Below are positions 6,197-13,920 of a stretch of 40,187 nucleotides of DNA, in pieces. This DNA comes from Candidatus Gastranaerophilales bacterium (GTDB taxonomy: Bacteria; Cyanobacteriota; Vampirovibrionia; Gastranaerophilales; Gastranaerophilaceae), in assembly GCA_944322855.1 (NCBI GenBank), contig CALUQG010000018.1:1-40187 (forward strand). The letters run 5' to 3'. The translations under genes were made by a program, and so were the position numbers. Within the stretch, counting starts at the first letter, position 1. The number at the start of each line of letters is the position of its first letter. A model generated the notes under the pieces. The model was not told the origin of the DNA and ran no database searches. It was given only the letters and a program-made list of their open reading frames with translations.

Positions 6197-7717
6197 ATGC
6201 CGCAATATAAATATCTCAAAGTCGTTCCCAAAATATCAATAGATGACAAGGATACACTCGCCCTTGTTTATACACCGGGGGTCGGTGCATCTTGTTTAAA
6301 AATAAAAGAAACTCCCGAAGCTTCAATGGTTTACACAAACAGAATTAATTCTGTCGGGGTAATTGCTTTTGATTATGAAAAAGCTTTAAACAGAGCAATT
6401 TTTCTAAAAAGTACTCTGCTGATTGATGCTTATCCTCTTGTTGTTAAAGAAAATATTTCAAAAGAAGACCTGAAATTTGCAGTCGAAAATATAGATATAA
6501 ATTTTTGTGCAATAGATATGTCTTTGATGGAAGAATTTGTGTGTGATATTGAATTTAATACGGAAATACCTGTTTTGAAAGGCGCTGTTGCTGATTTGAA
6601 AGGGTTTTTTGGTGCAATATCAAGAAATGTCTTTATGATAGACATAACAAAACTTTCCGGTGATGTTTCAGAAAGGTCTTTGCAGCTGCATGAACTTGCA
6701 GGAGGAGTGGTAGAAACAGAACTTACGGAAGAAAAAAGGAATAAACCCGTTGCAATTATATCAGACGGCACTGCGGTTTTGGGCTTCGGGAATATCGGCG
6801 CACTTGCTTCACTTCCTGTAATGGAAGGCAAAGCTGCACTTTATGCGGAGCTTGCTGATGTTGATGCAATGTGTTTTTGTATAAAAACTCAAAAAACTGA
6901 CGAAATTATAAAAATAGCCGAAATGTTTTCGGAGTCTTTCTCGGGAGTACATCTAGAAGATATTTCCGCTCCGCAGTGTTTTGAGATTGAACAGACTCTG
7001 GCAGAAAGGTTGGATATTCCTGTTTTTCATGATGACCAGCATGGAACTGCTATCATAGTTTTGGCCGGTCTGTTAAATGCACTTGTACTTGAAGAAAAAG
7101 AACTGTCAAAAGTAAAAATTGTGATTACCGGTGCCGGGGCAGCAGGAACTGCTGTTGCAAAATTGCTTTTGTATGCCGGTGCAAAAAATATAATACTCGA
7201 TGATATTTTTGGAATTTTGTACAAGGGCAGAGAACAAAACGACAGATATCTTGAAGAGCTTGCACAAATGACAAACCCGAATGATGAAAGAGGGGAACTC
7301 AAAGATGTAATAAAAAATGCCGATGTTTTTATCGGTGTGTCAAAGGGCGGTATACTTACAGAAGAAATGGTTGAAACAATGGAGTATCGTCCTATTATTT
7401 TTGCTCTTGCAAATCCTGTTCCGGAAATCATGCCGGACGAAGCAAAACATGCCGGAGGATATATTATCTCAACAGGCAGAAGTGATTTTGAAAACCAGAT
7501 AAACAATGCTATTGCATTTCCCGGCTTATTCAAAGGGCTAATAGACGGGCACATTAAAAAAGTTACCGATGAAATAAAATTGGAAAGCGCTATTTTGATA
7601 GCATCTATGGTATCAAAAGACGAATTGACACCTGACAATATTATACCTGAGGCTTTAAACAGAATGGTGCCGCTAAATATAGCAAACACCATTTCTGCCA
7701 AGTTTGGGAAAGAGTAG
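6197..7717 (+). CDS. NAD(P)-dependent malic enzyme with an internal insertion
   Basis: Malic enzyme oxidatively decarboxylates malate to pyruvate and CO2 while reducing NAD(P). Core motifs are all present: LVYTPGVG with the catalytic Tyr 25, SDGTAVLGFGNIGALASLP, MEGKA with the general-base Lys 212, the metal site LEDISAPQCFEIE, FHDDQHGTA, and the nucleotide fold VITGAGAAGTAVAKLL. Between MVYTN (residue 49) and VAIISDGTAV (185) there are about 135 extra residues that bacterial malic enzymes normally lack; in them the first motif runs almost directly into the second. Part of the insert (about 76-143) follows the same pattern as residues 222-296 of the core and looks like a degenerate internal duplication. 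At 506 aa it is longer than the usual ~400-aa short form. It follows plsY closely. Confidence 0.88.
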   Translation: MPQYKYLKVVPKISIDDKDTLALVYTPGVGASCLKIKETPEASMVYTNRINSVGVIAFDYEKALNRAIFLKSTLLIDAYPLVVKENISKEDLKFAVENIDINFCAIDMSLMEEFVCDIEFNTEIPVLKGAVADLKGFFGAISRNVFMIDITKLSGDVSERSLQLHELAGGVVETELTEEKRNKPVAIISDGTAVLGFGNIGALASLPVMEGKAALYAELADVDAMCFCIKTQKTDEIIKIAEMFSESFSGVHLEDISAPQCFEIEQTLAERLDIPVFHDDQHGTAIIVLAGLLNALVLEEKELSKVKIVITGAGAAGTAVAKLLLYAGAKNIILDDIFGILYKGREQNDRYLEELAQMTNPNDERGELKDVIKNADVFIGVSKGGILTEEMVETMEYRPIIFALANPVPEIMPDEAKHAGGYIISTGRSDFENQINNAIAFPGLFKGLIDGHIKKVTDEIKLESAILIASMVSKDELTPDNIIPEALNRMVPLNIANTISAKFGKE

Positions 7718-7740
7718 TTATAACGTAAGGTAGATAGGAA

Positions 7741-8322
7741 TTAGGGGGTTGCCCCTCTATGGAAAATTTTGTTCCAGAGATTTTTTGCTCCGTTAACTAT
7801 GCCCTGATACCATGGGGTTCCTGTTGTGGGAGCAGGGTTTCCTCTTAACTTGTTAATAAGATTTCTTCCTTTGACAACACCAAGAACGGTCAATGCTGTT
7901 AATAGAACTCCAAGTGCTACTTTTTTTGCTGTTTCATATTTGTTCTTTTTTACGACAAGAGTATTTTGATCCGGATGCTGCGGATAAACTGACGGATATA
8001 TATTTCCTTTTGGCAGCGGTGTCGGATTTGGGAGTGTCGGCAGCGGATCCGGCAGAATCTGTCCCGGCATTGTCGGCGGCCATCCTCTCTGGGCAACATA
8101 GTTTTGCAGATATGGTGAGGGGACATCTGTTATATAGCCTACGACATCTTCTGCTATAATTCCGTTTGTTGTCAGGTTATCAAAACAATTCGGGTAAATT
8201 GGATAACTTTGAGGTGGATAACTTTGAGGTGGATAACTTTGAGGTGGATAACTTTGAGGCGAAACACCTGCTGTATTATAAGAATAACTCTGGTGGCTTA
8301 CTCCGTAATTAACTGGCTGCAT
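7741..8322 (-). CDS. Lineage-specific membrane protein with PPQSY repeats
   Basis: A 193-aa protein I do not recognise. The N-terminal 45 residues are Ser/Tyr/Gln/Pro-rich and contain four near-identical PPQSY units encoded by a 15-bp tandem repeat. A Pro-rich middle part (PDPLPTLPNPTPLPKGN) follows. A hydrophobic helix (VALGVLLTALTVLGVVKG) near residues 133-150 predicts one membrane pass, and a short basic C-terminal tail ends in HRGATP. There is no signal peptide. AGGAATAAAAGT precedes the ATG, a good ribosome binding site. The next minus strand gene upstream also encodes a low-complexity protein. Confidence 0.65.
   Translation of the reverse strand: MQPVNYGVSHQSYSYNTAGVSPQSYPPQSYPPQSYPPQSYPIYPNCFDNLTTNGIIAEDVVGYITDVPSPYLQNYVAQRGWPPTMPGQILPDPLPTLPNPTPLPKGNIYPSVYPQHPDQNTLVVKKNKYETAKKVALGVLLTALTVLGVVKGRNLINKLRGNPAPTTGTPWYQGIVNGAKNLWNKIFHRGATP
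8201..8260. repeat. 15-bp tandem repeat, four units, in coding sequence
   Basis: Four copies of GGATAACTTTGAGGT lie head to tail; the first three are identical and the last differs by one base. The unit is in frame and encodes PPQSY on the minus strand. Near-identity of the units suggests recent slippage. Confidence 0.95.
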
Positions 8323-8510
8323 ACTTTTATTCCTACACTATAACTTTCACACAGTTTTATAAAAACAATTCACAGGTAATAATTGACTATTTGATTAAAA
8401 AGTGATTAACATGTCGTAATATTTGCTGAAAAATTATTTGTACTACACAAAAGACAGCAAATTAATCAAAATGAGACTGCTGTTTCTTTTTAGATACTGA
8501 AAATATATTA

Positions 8511-8909
8511 CTAAATATGATGAAACGCTCTGTTATACAAAGCCTGCTGGTCAAAATAAGCATCCTGTGATGTTTTCTTTTGTTCAGAATCATTGTTTTC
8601 ATTCGGGTTTTCATTTGTTGATGCATCTGTGTTATTGACCTGCTGCACATTTTGATTAAAATTAACGTCTCCTGCAGATACAACAGCCTCACCTTTTGTA
8701 TCGTTTTGAAATCCTGATTCAAGCTTCTCAAGTTTAGCTTCGAGCATTGCGATTTGCATTTGAGCTTCTTCTTTAGAAATTACACCTGTTTGTTCCTGCT
8801 GTTTTACTTTTGCAATTTCCATTTTTATTTCAGCAATTTGAGCCCCTTTTGTTGTTCGTGGACTTTGAGGAGTGTAATACGAATAGCGTTTTATTCCGAC
8901 TTGTGACAC
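8511..8909 (-). CDS. Hypothetical coiled-coil protein
   Basis: A 132-aa protein of unknown function. Residues about 22-66 (KGAQIAEIKMEIAKVKQQEQ and onward) form a clear heptad-rich coiled coil. The remainder is Asn/Gln/Ser/Thr-rich and probably disordered. There is no signal peptide or membrane helix. The start codon is GTG, chosen because AAGGAATAATT lies immediately upstream and no ATG fits. It ends in YNRAFHHI. A weak ACAGCA/TGCTGT hairpin lies about 50 bases past the stop. The location upstream of the PPQSY-repeat gene suggests, but does not prove, a common theme of lineage-specific surface or cytoskeletal proteins. Confidence 0.65.
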   Translation of the reverse strand: MSQVGIKRYSYYTPQSPRTTKGAQIAEIKMEIAKVKQQEQTGVISKEEAQMQIAMLEAKLEKLESGFQNDTKGEAVVSAGDVNFNQNVQQVNNTDASTNENPNENNDSEQKKTSQDAYFDQQALYNRAFHHI

Positions 8910-9012
8910 AATTATTCCTTAAAGTTTTTACTTCACATTTATATAAAAACTTTTTTGAAACGGCTTTTTCAACGTCTGAAAAAAGTGTTACAAATCTTAA
9001 ATACATAATTTT

Positions 9013-9669
9013 TTAGTTTAGATTAAATTCCGTGCAGCTTGTAACAAAAATCGTCAAATCGTTAACTTTTGCATTTTGGAATGTTTTTATTATTTCTTCC
9101 ATGGTGCTCCCTGTTGTCAGGATATCATCTATTATCAAAAGTTTTTCACCGTTATAATGATGCGGATTATATTCAAAAGCATTGTGCAAATTTTCTTTTC
9201 GTTCCTTTTTTGAAAGCTTGTATTGCGGTTTTGTATTTTTTACTCTTTTAACAAGTTCATTGTTTACCTTATATCCTGTCAATTTTGAAAACTCTTGTGC
9301 AACAAGCATCATTTGATTGTACTTGCGTTTCTTTTCCCTTGAAACAAACAGCGGTACCGGAACAATAACAAAATCATTCTTGCTGACCTCCAGTTTTTGC
9401 CAGTAATCATACATTAATTTTGCCTGAAAGACTGCCAGTTCTTTTTGATTGTGATATTTTAGCCCCCTTATAAGCTTCTGGATGTTGTCTTTATATATCA
9501 TAGCGCTGTAAACCGGTACATTGTCGATATATTTAAGTACTTTTTCTTGTAAAAACTCCTGTTCATCATAACAGGATGAACACATCAAAGAATTTTCTTT
9601 TGAAGATGAACAAAAATAACAACGCTTTTTGTATATAAAATCGAGTAATTGCGATAAAAATTTAATCAT
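9013..9669 (-). CDS. comF: ComF family phosphoribosyltransferase-like protein
   Basis: ComF-type proteins combine a zinc-binding four-cysteine N-terminus with a type I phosphoribosyltransferase domain and are linked to DNA uptake in competent bacteria. Here Cys 17, 20, 30 and 33 (CYFC, CSSC) form the zinc site, and LLIIDDILTTGSTMEEI is the PRPP-binding loop near the C-terminus. At 218 aa the length is typical. The ATG lies seven bases after a perfect TATAAT on the minus strand, with no ribosome binding site, so translation is probably leaderless. It is divergent from the rseP gene and shares a 57-base promoter region with it. The family call is firm; a competence role is inferred and fits the pilus genes elsewhere in the window. 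Confidence 0.88.
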   Translation of the reverse strand: MIKFLSQLLDFIYKKRCYFCSSSKENSLMCSSCYDEQEFLQEKVLKYIDNVPVYSAMIYKDNIQKLIRGLKYHNQKELAVFQAKLMYDYWQKLEVSKNDFVIVPVPLFVSREKKRKYNQMMLVAQEFSKLTGYKVNNELVKRVKNTKPQYKLSKKERKENLHNAFEYNPHHYNGEKLLIIDDILTTGSTMEEIIKTFQNAKVNDLTIFVTSCTEFNLN

Positions 9670-9726
9670 ATAATATATTATAATATGATAAAATATTCCT
9701 ATACATAATTTGAAGAGAGAGATTTT
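9670..9726. promoter_or_regulatory. Divergent promoter region comF / rseP
   Basis: The 57-base gap is almost entirely A and T. On the minus strand TATAAT ends seven bases before the comF ATG. On the plus strand several TATAAT-like boxes precede a GAAGAGAGAG ribosome binding site for rseP. The two promoters must overlap. Confidence 0.55.
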
Positions 9727-11097
9727 ATGAACATAATTATAATGCTTTTATTGATAAGCTTTTTGATTCTTATACACGAACTCGGACATTTTATGTCAGC
9801 CAGAGCACTGGGTATCAAAGTTGATAAATTTGGATTCGGTCTTCCATTCGGCCCGACCCTTTTTAAAGGAAAAATAGGAGATACAGAAATTCTCGTACAT
9901 GCTCTTTTGCTGGGCGGTTATGTTGCTTTTCCCGATGACGATACGGATTCTGAAAAGCCCAAAAAACCGGAAGAACTTTTCAAAAACAAACCTGTCTGGA
10001 AACGTACAATAGTTGTGTCAGCAGGAGTAATTGCAAATGTGATATGTGCCTTTTTGATTGTGGTTTTTACGGCCTCTGTCTGGCATAAACTTCCTGCCGG
10101 TAAATATAATATCACTGTAGAAAAAATTACAGCACCCAAAACTGCGTCAGTTCATTATTCAGGTCTTCAAAAAGGAGATAGGATATACAAAATCAACGGT
10201 TCTGAGATTTTTCAACCGTTTCAAATCAACAAGTTTGCAGCAGAAAGCAAATACCATGACGGCTACATTTCTTACGGAATATACAATGACAGAATAAAAG
10301 CCCTTCAAGAGAAAAACTTAAACATAAAAGATGTTTATAAACCTGTTGAAAAAGGTACAAAAATTACGCTTGTGCCAACAATAGATGAAAAAGAAGTCAA
10401 ATTGTCAAAAGCAGCTTTGATGGGGATGGAAAAAGTTAAACCTGATGCAATTAAACTTGACAAAAAACAAGAAAAACTAAGAGACGAAATACAGGGTAAA
10501 AAACAATTTATCTCAAACGGTGAATACTCGCTTTGTGATATTGCAAAAGCACTTTCCGATACCCAAAAGCCTATGTATTTTACGGTTTTGAGAAACGGAA
10601 AAGAAGTTAATCTAAAACCTATTTATTCTGATGCAAAAGGTGTTATAGGTATTCAGCAGACTCTTGATGAAGTACTTTTGAAAGCAGATACACCTTTGGA
10701 AATACTTAAATCGTCTTATGCTTACACTTACAGAGTAACAGATTTTACAATACTTGGATTGATAAAACTTTTCAGTGGGCAAATTCCTATGCAAGAACTC
10801 CATGGTATTGTTGCAATCACAAAAGTCGGCGGCGATATGATACAGCAGACCGGACTGTTCAACGGTCTTTTACTGACTGCAATAATCAGCATAAACCTCG
10901 CAATAATGAACTTATTGCCGATACCTGCACTGGACGGAGGGCATTTGTTGTTCTTATTGATTGAAAAAATCAAAGGCAAACCAATTGATGAAGAAGTCCT
11001 TGCAAAAATAAGCAATTTCTTCTTCCTGCTTTTGATTGTTCTTATGGTGCTAATCATTTTTAATGATATTTTTGCATTAATTACGAAAAAAATATAA
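9727..11097 (+). CDS. rseP: RseP-like site-2 intramembrane zinc protease (M50)
   Basis: A polytopic membrane protease that cuts membrane-anchored regulators, such as anti-sigma factors, within the bilayer. HELGH at 17-21 in the first membrane helix is the zinc site. The third ligand lies in NLLPIPALDGGHLLF near the C-terminus, followed by a last hydrophobic helix. A PDZ domain starts at about 138 (YSGLQKGDRIYKINGSEI) and resumes at PMYFTVLRNGKEVNL, so it is interrupted by about 115 mostly charged residues, an unusual insertion; this explains the length of 456 aa. GAAGAGAGAG precedes the ATG. The matrixin-like gene begins 12 bases downstream, which suggests a two-protease unit. Confidence 0.9.
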   Translation: MNIIIMLLLISFLILIHELGHFMSARALGIKVDKFGFGLPFGPTLFKGKIGDTEILVHALLLGGYVAFPDDDTDSEKPKKPEELFKNKPVWKRTIVVSAGVIANVICAFLIVVFTASVWHKLPAGKYNITVEKITAPKTASVHYSGLQKGDRIYKINGSEIFQPFQINKFAAESKYHDGYISYGIYNDRIKALQEKNLNIKDVYKPVEKGTKITLVPTIDEKEVKLSKAALMGMEKVKPDAIKLDKKQEKLRDEIQGKKQFISNGEYSLCDIAKALSDTQKPMYFTVLRNGKEVNLKPIYSDAKGVIGIQQTLDEVLLKADTPLEILKSSYAYTYRVTDFTILGLIKLFSGQIPMQELHGIVAITKVGGDMIQQTGLFNGLLLTAIISINLAIMNLLPIPALDGGHLLFLLIEKIKGKPIDEEVLAKISNFFFLLLIVLMVLIIFNDIFALITKKI

Positions 11098-11109
11098 AAT
11101 TTTATTCAA

Positions 11110-11916
11110 ATGGAACACATCACATATCTACAAGACAATTTAAAAGACAGTCGTATTGTCAGGTGGCCGGATAACTGTTTTCCTCTGACCTTTTATATTG
11201 CTCCTTTTCGCTGGTACGCAAAAAGAGGTAATGACAGCTATAAGTATCAGGCACTCGTAAAAAGAGCGCTGCAGGAATGGGAAAAAGTCGGCGGCGGAAA
11301 AATCCGCTTCAGAGTCGTAAACACATTAAATGAATCGCAGATTAATCTGGATTGGAAAAGAGTTGACAGAAAAGCACTCGGACACTGCTATTTTCATTTT
11401 GACAATAATTCAAGATTATACAGCGCTGAGGTTCAAATAGGGCTTTCTGACGGAATTTTGCACCAGCAATATCAAGATGAAAATGAAGTTTATCACACAA
11501 TTCTTCATGAGATAGGCCATGCACTGGGTCTCGGACACAGTCCCTACCAGTCAGATATAATGTACACTCCCCACAGGTACGGTGTTGTCAGCCTTTCTAA
11601 CAGAGATGCAATGTCATTACAGTGGCTCTACAAGCTTCCATACGGCATTAGCGTAAAAGAACTTGCACAAAAACATGGAGTTTCTTCAAATAATATCGAT
11701 GATATTATCCTGAAAATATCGTCTGCTCCTAAATCTCATGAGTTTGAGGATGTGAAAAATTCTATAAAACTACCTGAAAAAGATTTAATGACAGAGCAGG
11801 ATAAACTGGCAGAAATGAAAAAATACAATCTCGGATTGCAGAATATTCAAATTTCAAGCAATGTTCAAGATTACATTAAAAAAAATATAATTATGCCAAA
11901 AGATAAAAAGAAATAG
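11110..11916 (+). CDS. Matrixin-like zinc metalloprotease (M10 family)
   Basis: A 268-aa metzincin. The zinc motif HEIGHALGLGH is at 133-143 (HExxHxxGxxH) and the Met-turn is DIMY at 149-152, the layout of peptidase family M10A. The preceding domain (LTFYIAPF..., ALQEWEKVGGGKIRFR) matches the N-terminal half of a matrixin catalytic domain. There is no signal peptide, no pro-peptide Cys switch and no membrane helix, so secretion by the general pathway is not supported and the protein may be cytoplasmic or exported otherwise. The C-terminal 80 residues are Lys/Glu-rich. It lies 12 bases after rseP. No ribosome binding site is visible, but TATAAA lies 11 bases before the ATG, so a leaderless message of its own is possible. 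Confidence 0.85.
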   Translation: MEHITYLQDNLKDSRIVRWPDNCFPLTFYIAPFRWYAKRGNDSYKYQALVKRALQEWEKVGGGKIRFRVVNTLNESQINLDWKRVDRKALGHCYFHFDNNSRLYSAEVQIGLSDGILHQQYQDENEVYHTILHEIGHALGLGHSPYQSDIMYTPHRYGVVSLSNRDAMSLQWLYKLPYGISVKELAQKHGVSSNNIDDIILKISSAPKSHEFEDVKNSIKLPEKDLMTEQDKLAEMKKYNLGLQNIQISSNVQDYIKKNIIMPKDKKK

Positions 11917-11959
11917 AGTTATTCCAACAGTGTTTAATCAATGTCACAATGGCAGAGCC

Positions 11960-12260
11960 GTATTACATCTTCGAGGTTTAGTGCTGTTGTGTATAGCGGA
12001 TTTTCGGATGGGTGGAACCCGGGGAGCGAGAACATTGATCCGGTTTATGCAAAGCATAAAAGTTGAAATTGTCTGAGAGTGAAGAAAATCCAAGATGCGG
12101 ATTTTGGCTAGTGCGGAGTCTCACATAGGGAACGAGCACGTCCTGTGAGGGCGGACGTTACTCCGCACGAACTGCCAATAATCCAAGACACTCACCCGAC
12201 GGCATTGATAAATGCAAACTTGTTATTTCCCTTACGGGTCAACCCTCACCCCACCCACAC
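11960..12260. ncRNA. Candidate structured RNA with pseudoknot, strand uncertain
   Basis: The helices I can draw are TTTATGC/GCATAAA (12044-12060, AAA loop), GGATT-TTGGC with GCCAA-AATCC (12099-12108/12174-12184), a perfect 9-bp GTGCGGAGT/ACTCCGCAC (12111-12119/12160-12168), and GCATT/AATGC (12202-12215). Inside the 9-bp helix, CTCACA/TGTGAG (12120-12125/12144-12149) interleaves with ACGTCC/GGACGT (12138-12143/12153-12158), a pseudoknot or a pair of alternative helices. The segment is richer in GC than its surroundings. It does not match RNase P RNA, tmRNA, SRP RNA or 6S RNA as I know them. Confidence 0.5.
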
Positions 12261-12449
12261 ACCTACGTTTCACATTTGAGAGGGAAAGATAATTATCTGA
12301 CAATATTAATAGCAAAGGGTTTGAGGACTGCATGTCCTTGGCTGTGTAGTCTATGGATTAGAGCTTTTTAGCATTTGAAGAAAATTTACTCAGTCCTGTG
12401 TTGAGAAATTTTTGTACAAAGACTCTAAAAGCTTTTTTGATAAAGCGTG

Positions 12450-12543
12450 TTTCGCCTTTTTTTGCCGTTGAGCTTTGGCAAAACGTGCAAAATGGATTCA
12501 CGGAATTTCTTTTATTTATTTTTTTATTTTGATTAGTAAATAG
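12450..12543 (-). repeat. Dispersed intergenic repeat, copy 2
   Basis: Reverse-complement match of about 80% to 4147-4240, with the same conserved blocks in the same order (CTATTTACTAATCAAAAT, ATAAATAAAAGAAAT, CCATTTTGCACGTTT, AGCTCAACGGCAAAA). On its far side a shorter interrupted inverted repeat (AGCTTTTTAG near 12363 with CTAAAAGCT near 12425) parallels the hairpin next to copy 1. Confidence 0.75.
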
Positions 12544-12692
12544 TAAACTTTCTTTGGTTTGTTTCTTTTTCTTTTAATCGCAAAAAAAAGAGAAAGAAAT
12601 GAACATAATATAAATTGACACCAAGTTTGAGAAAAAGTGACAAGGGAGTTTGATAAAATTATTTAAATGGTTTTAAAATTTTGGGGGCATCA

Positions 12693-12740
12693 GTTGGGCA
12701 TACCTGCCCAACAGCATCAACTTGCCCAACATCATCACTT
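12693..12740. repeat. Hairpin with tandem 18-bp repeats downstream of ribD
   Basis: GTTGGGCA (12693-12700) pairs perfectly with TGCCCAAC (12705-12712). The 18 bases from 12705 recur at 12723-12740 with 15 of 18 identical, giving a second TGCCCAAC that could pair with the same arm. There is no T-run, so it is not a standard terminator. Confidence 0.6.
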
Positions 12741-12817
12741 CGGGATTACATTAAGAAAGCTGCTTGAGTTTGCTTAGTGATCTTTTTCTTCAGGTGGTCA
12801 TTGTGATTTTTAAAAGC

Positions 12818-13918
12818 TTAGTTAAGACTTTTGTATTCAATTAAAATATCCGGTTCAAAATTTTTAACTGAAATAATTTCTAAATTTAAGCATTCTTGTA
12901 TACTTTCTATATCAAACCCTTCTACAAATGCTTTAGCGCTGTTGTCTCCTAGAATTTTTGGTGCAACAAATTGATAAACTTTGTCGACAAGATTTTCTTT
13001 AAAAAATGCACTGTTTAGTATTCCGCCTGCTTCTATCAAAATACTTTTTATGCCTGTTTTGTAAAGCTCGTTTAGCAAATATTGCAAATCAACTTTTTCA
13101 TTTTTAGAAGGACATTTTATTATTTGAACATTATCAGGATAATTATGTAATGCACTTTCATTCAGGCAGGCAACATAAACTTTTGTTCCGTCATTTTGAA
13201 AAATATTCATATTGGGTTGTGTTTTTAGATTGCTGTCAACAATAATTCTTACAGGATTTCTGCATAAACTATTCTTTAATCGGCAGGTCATAGAAGGATT
13301 GTCAGCCAGAACAGTGGATGATGATGTAAGGATGGCATCGTATTTGTTTCGGAGGCAATGAGCTTGTTCTCTGGCTTTTTGTGATGTAATCCATTTTGAC
13401 GAGCCGGTTTTTGTTGCGATTTTTCCGTCCAGAGTTGTGGCAGTTTTTATTGCAATGAATGGTTTATTTTCCAATTGATTTTTGAAGAAGATTTCATTAA
13501 GCTCTTTGCATTCTTTCTCAAGTATTCCTTGAACAACTTCTATACCGGCATCTTTTAGCTTTTTTATTCCTCCTCCGTCTACTTTAGGATTTGGGTCAAC
13601 ACAGCCTATAACAACTTTTTTTATTCCTTTTTTTATTATCAAATCTGCGCAGGGAGGAGTTTTCCCATAGTGAGAGCAGGGTTCAAGACTTACAAAAATT
13701 GTGCCTTGAGAGACATCTATATTATTTTTTTCTGCATCTTTAAATGCATTAACCTCTGCGTGTGGTTCTCCGTATTTTTTGTGCCAGCCTTTGCCGGCGA
13801 GTTTGCCTTCTTTGGTTAAAACAATTGCCCCGACAAGAGGATTTGGGGATACAAAACCTTCTCCTCTGTGTGCAAGTTCAATGCATTCTTTCATGTATTT
13901 TCCATATTCTGAAATCAT
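12818..13918 (-). CDS. ribD: Bifunctional riboflavin biosynthesis protein RibD (deaminase/reductase)
   Basis: RibD carries out two successive cytoplasmic steps of riboflavin synthesis: deamination of the pyrimidine intermediate made from GTP, then NADPH-dependent reduction of its ribose side chain. The N-terminal deaminase domain has the zinc site HAEVNAF and EPCSHYGKTPPCAD. The C-terminal reductase domain has TTLDGKIATKTGSSKWIT near 160-180 and the glycine-rich LIEAGGILNSAFF. At 366 aa it is full length. The start lies two bases after the stop of the upstream membrane-protein gene, so translational coupling is likely. No other rib genes are adjacent and no FMN riboswitch is visible. Confidence 0.95.
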   Translation of the reverse strand: MISEYGKYMKECIELAHRGEGFVSPNPLVGAIVLTKEGKLAGKGWHKKYGEPHAEVNAFKDAEKNNIDVSQGTIFVSLEPCSHYGKTPPCADLIIKKGIKKVVIGCVDPNPKVDGGGIKKLKDAGIEVVQGILEKECKELNEIFFKNQLENKPFIAIKTATTLDGKIATKTGSSKWITSQKAREQAHCLRNKYDAILTSSSTVLADNPSMTCRLKNSLCRNPVRIIVDSNLKTQPNMNIFQNDGTKVYVACLNESALHNYPDNVQIIKCPSKNEKVDLQYLLNELYKTGIKSILIEAGGILNSAFFKENLVDKVYQFVAPKILGDNSAKAFVEGFDIESIQECLNLEIISVKNFEPDILIEYKSLN

Positions 13919-13920
13919 GA

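Larger units (their letters stand above)
11917..12817. other. Gene-free region of about 900 bases
   Basis: No frame in this interval has both a ribosome binding site and protein-like composition. From left to right it holds a more GC-rich, strongly folded segment (about 11960-12260), an AT-rich stretch, copy 2 of the dispersed repeat (12450-12543), and a hairpin with two 18-bp tandem repeats (12693-12740) next to the ribD stop codon. Confidence 0.7.

Noticed and set aside
7027-7701. Long antisense ORF (224 codons) opposite the malic enzyme
   Set aside because: It lies fully within a gene with clear catalytic motifs, has no ribosome binding site and is low-complexity Ser/Ile/Phe-rich as expected for a shadow frame.
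11950-11970. GAGCCGTATTAC, similar to the start of a group II intron domain V
   Set aside because: The complementary half, the GAAA tetraloop and any reverse transcriptase gene are absent.
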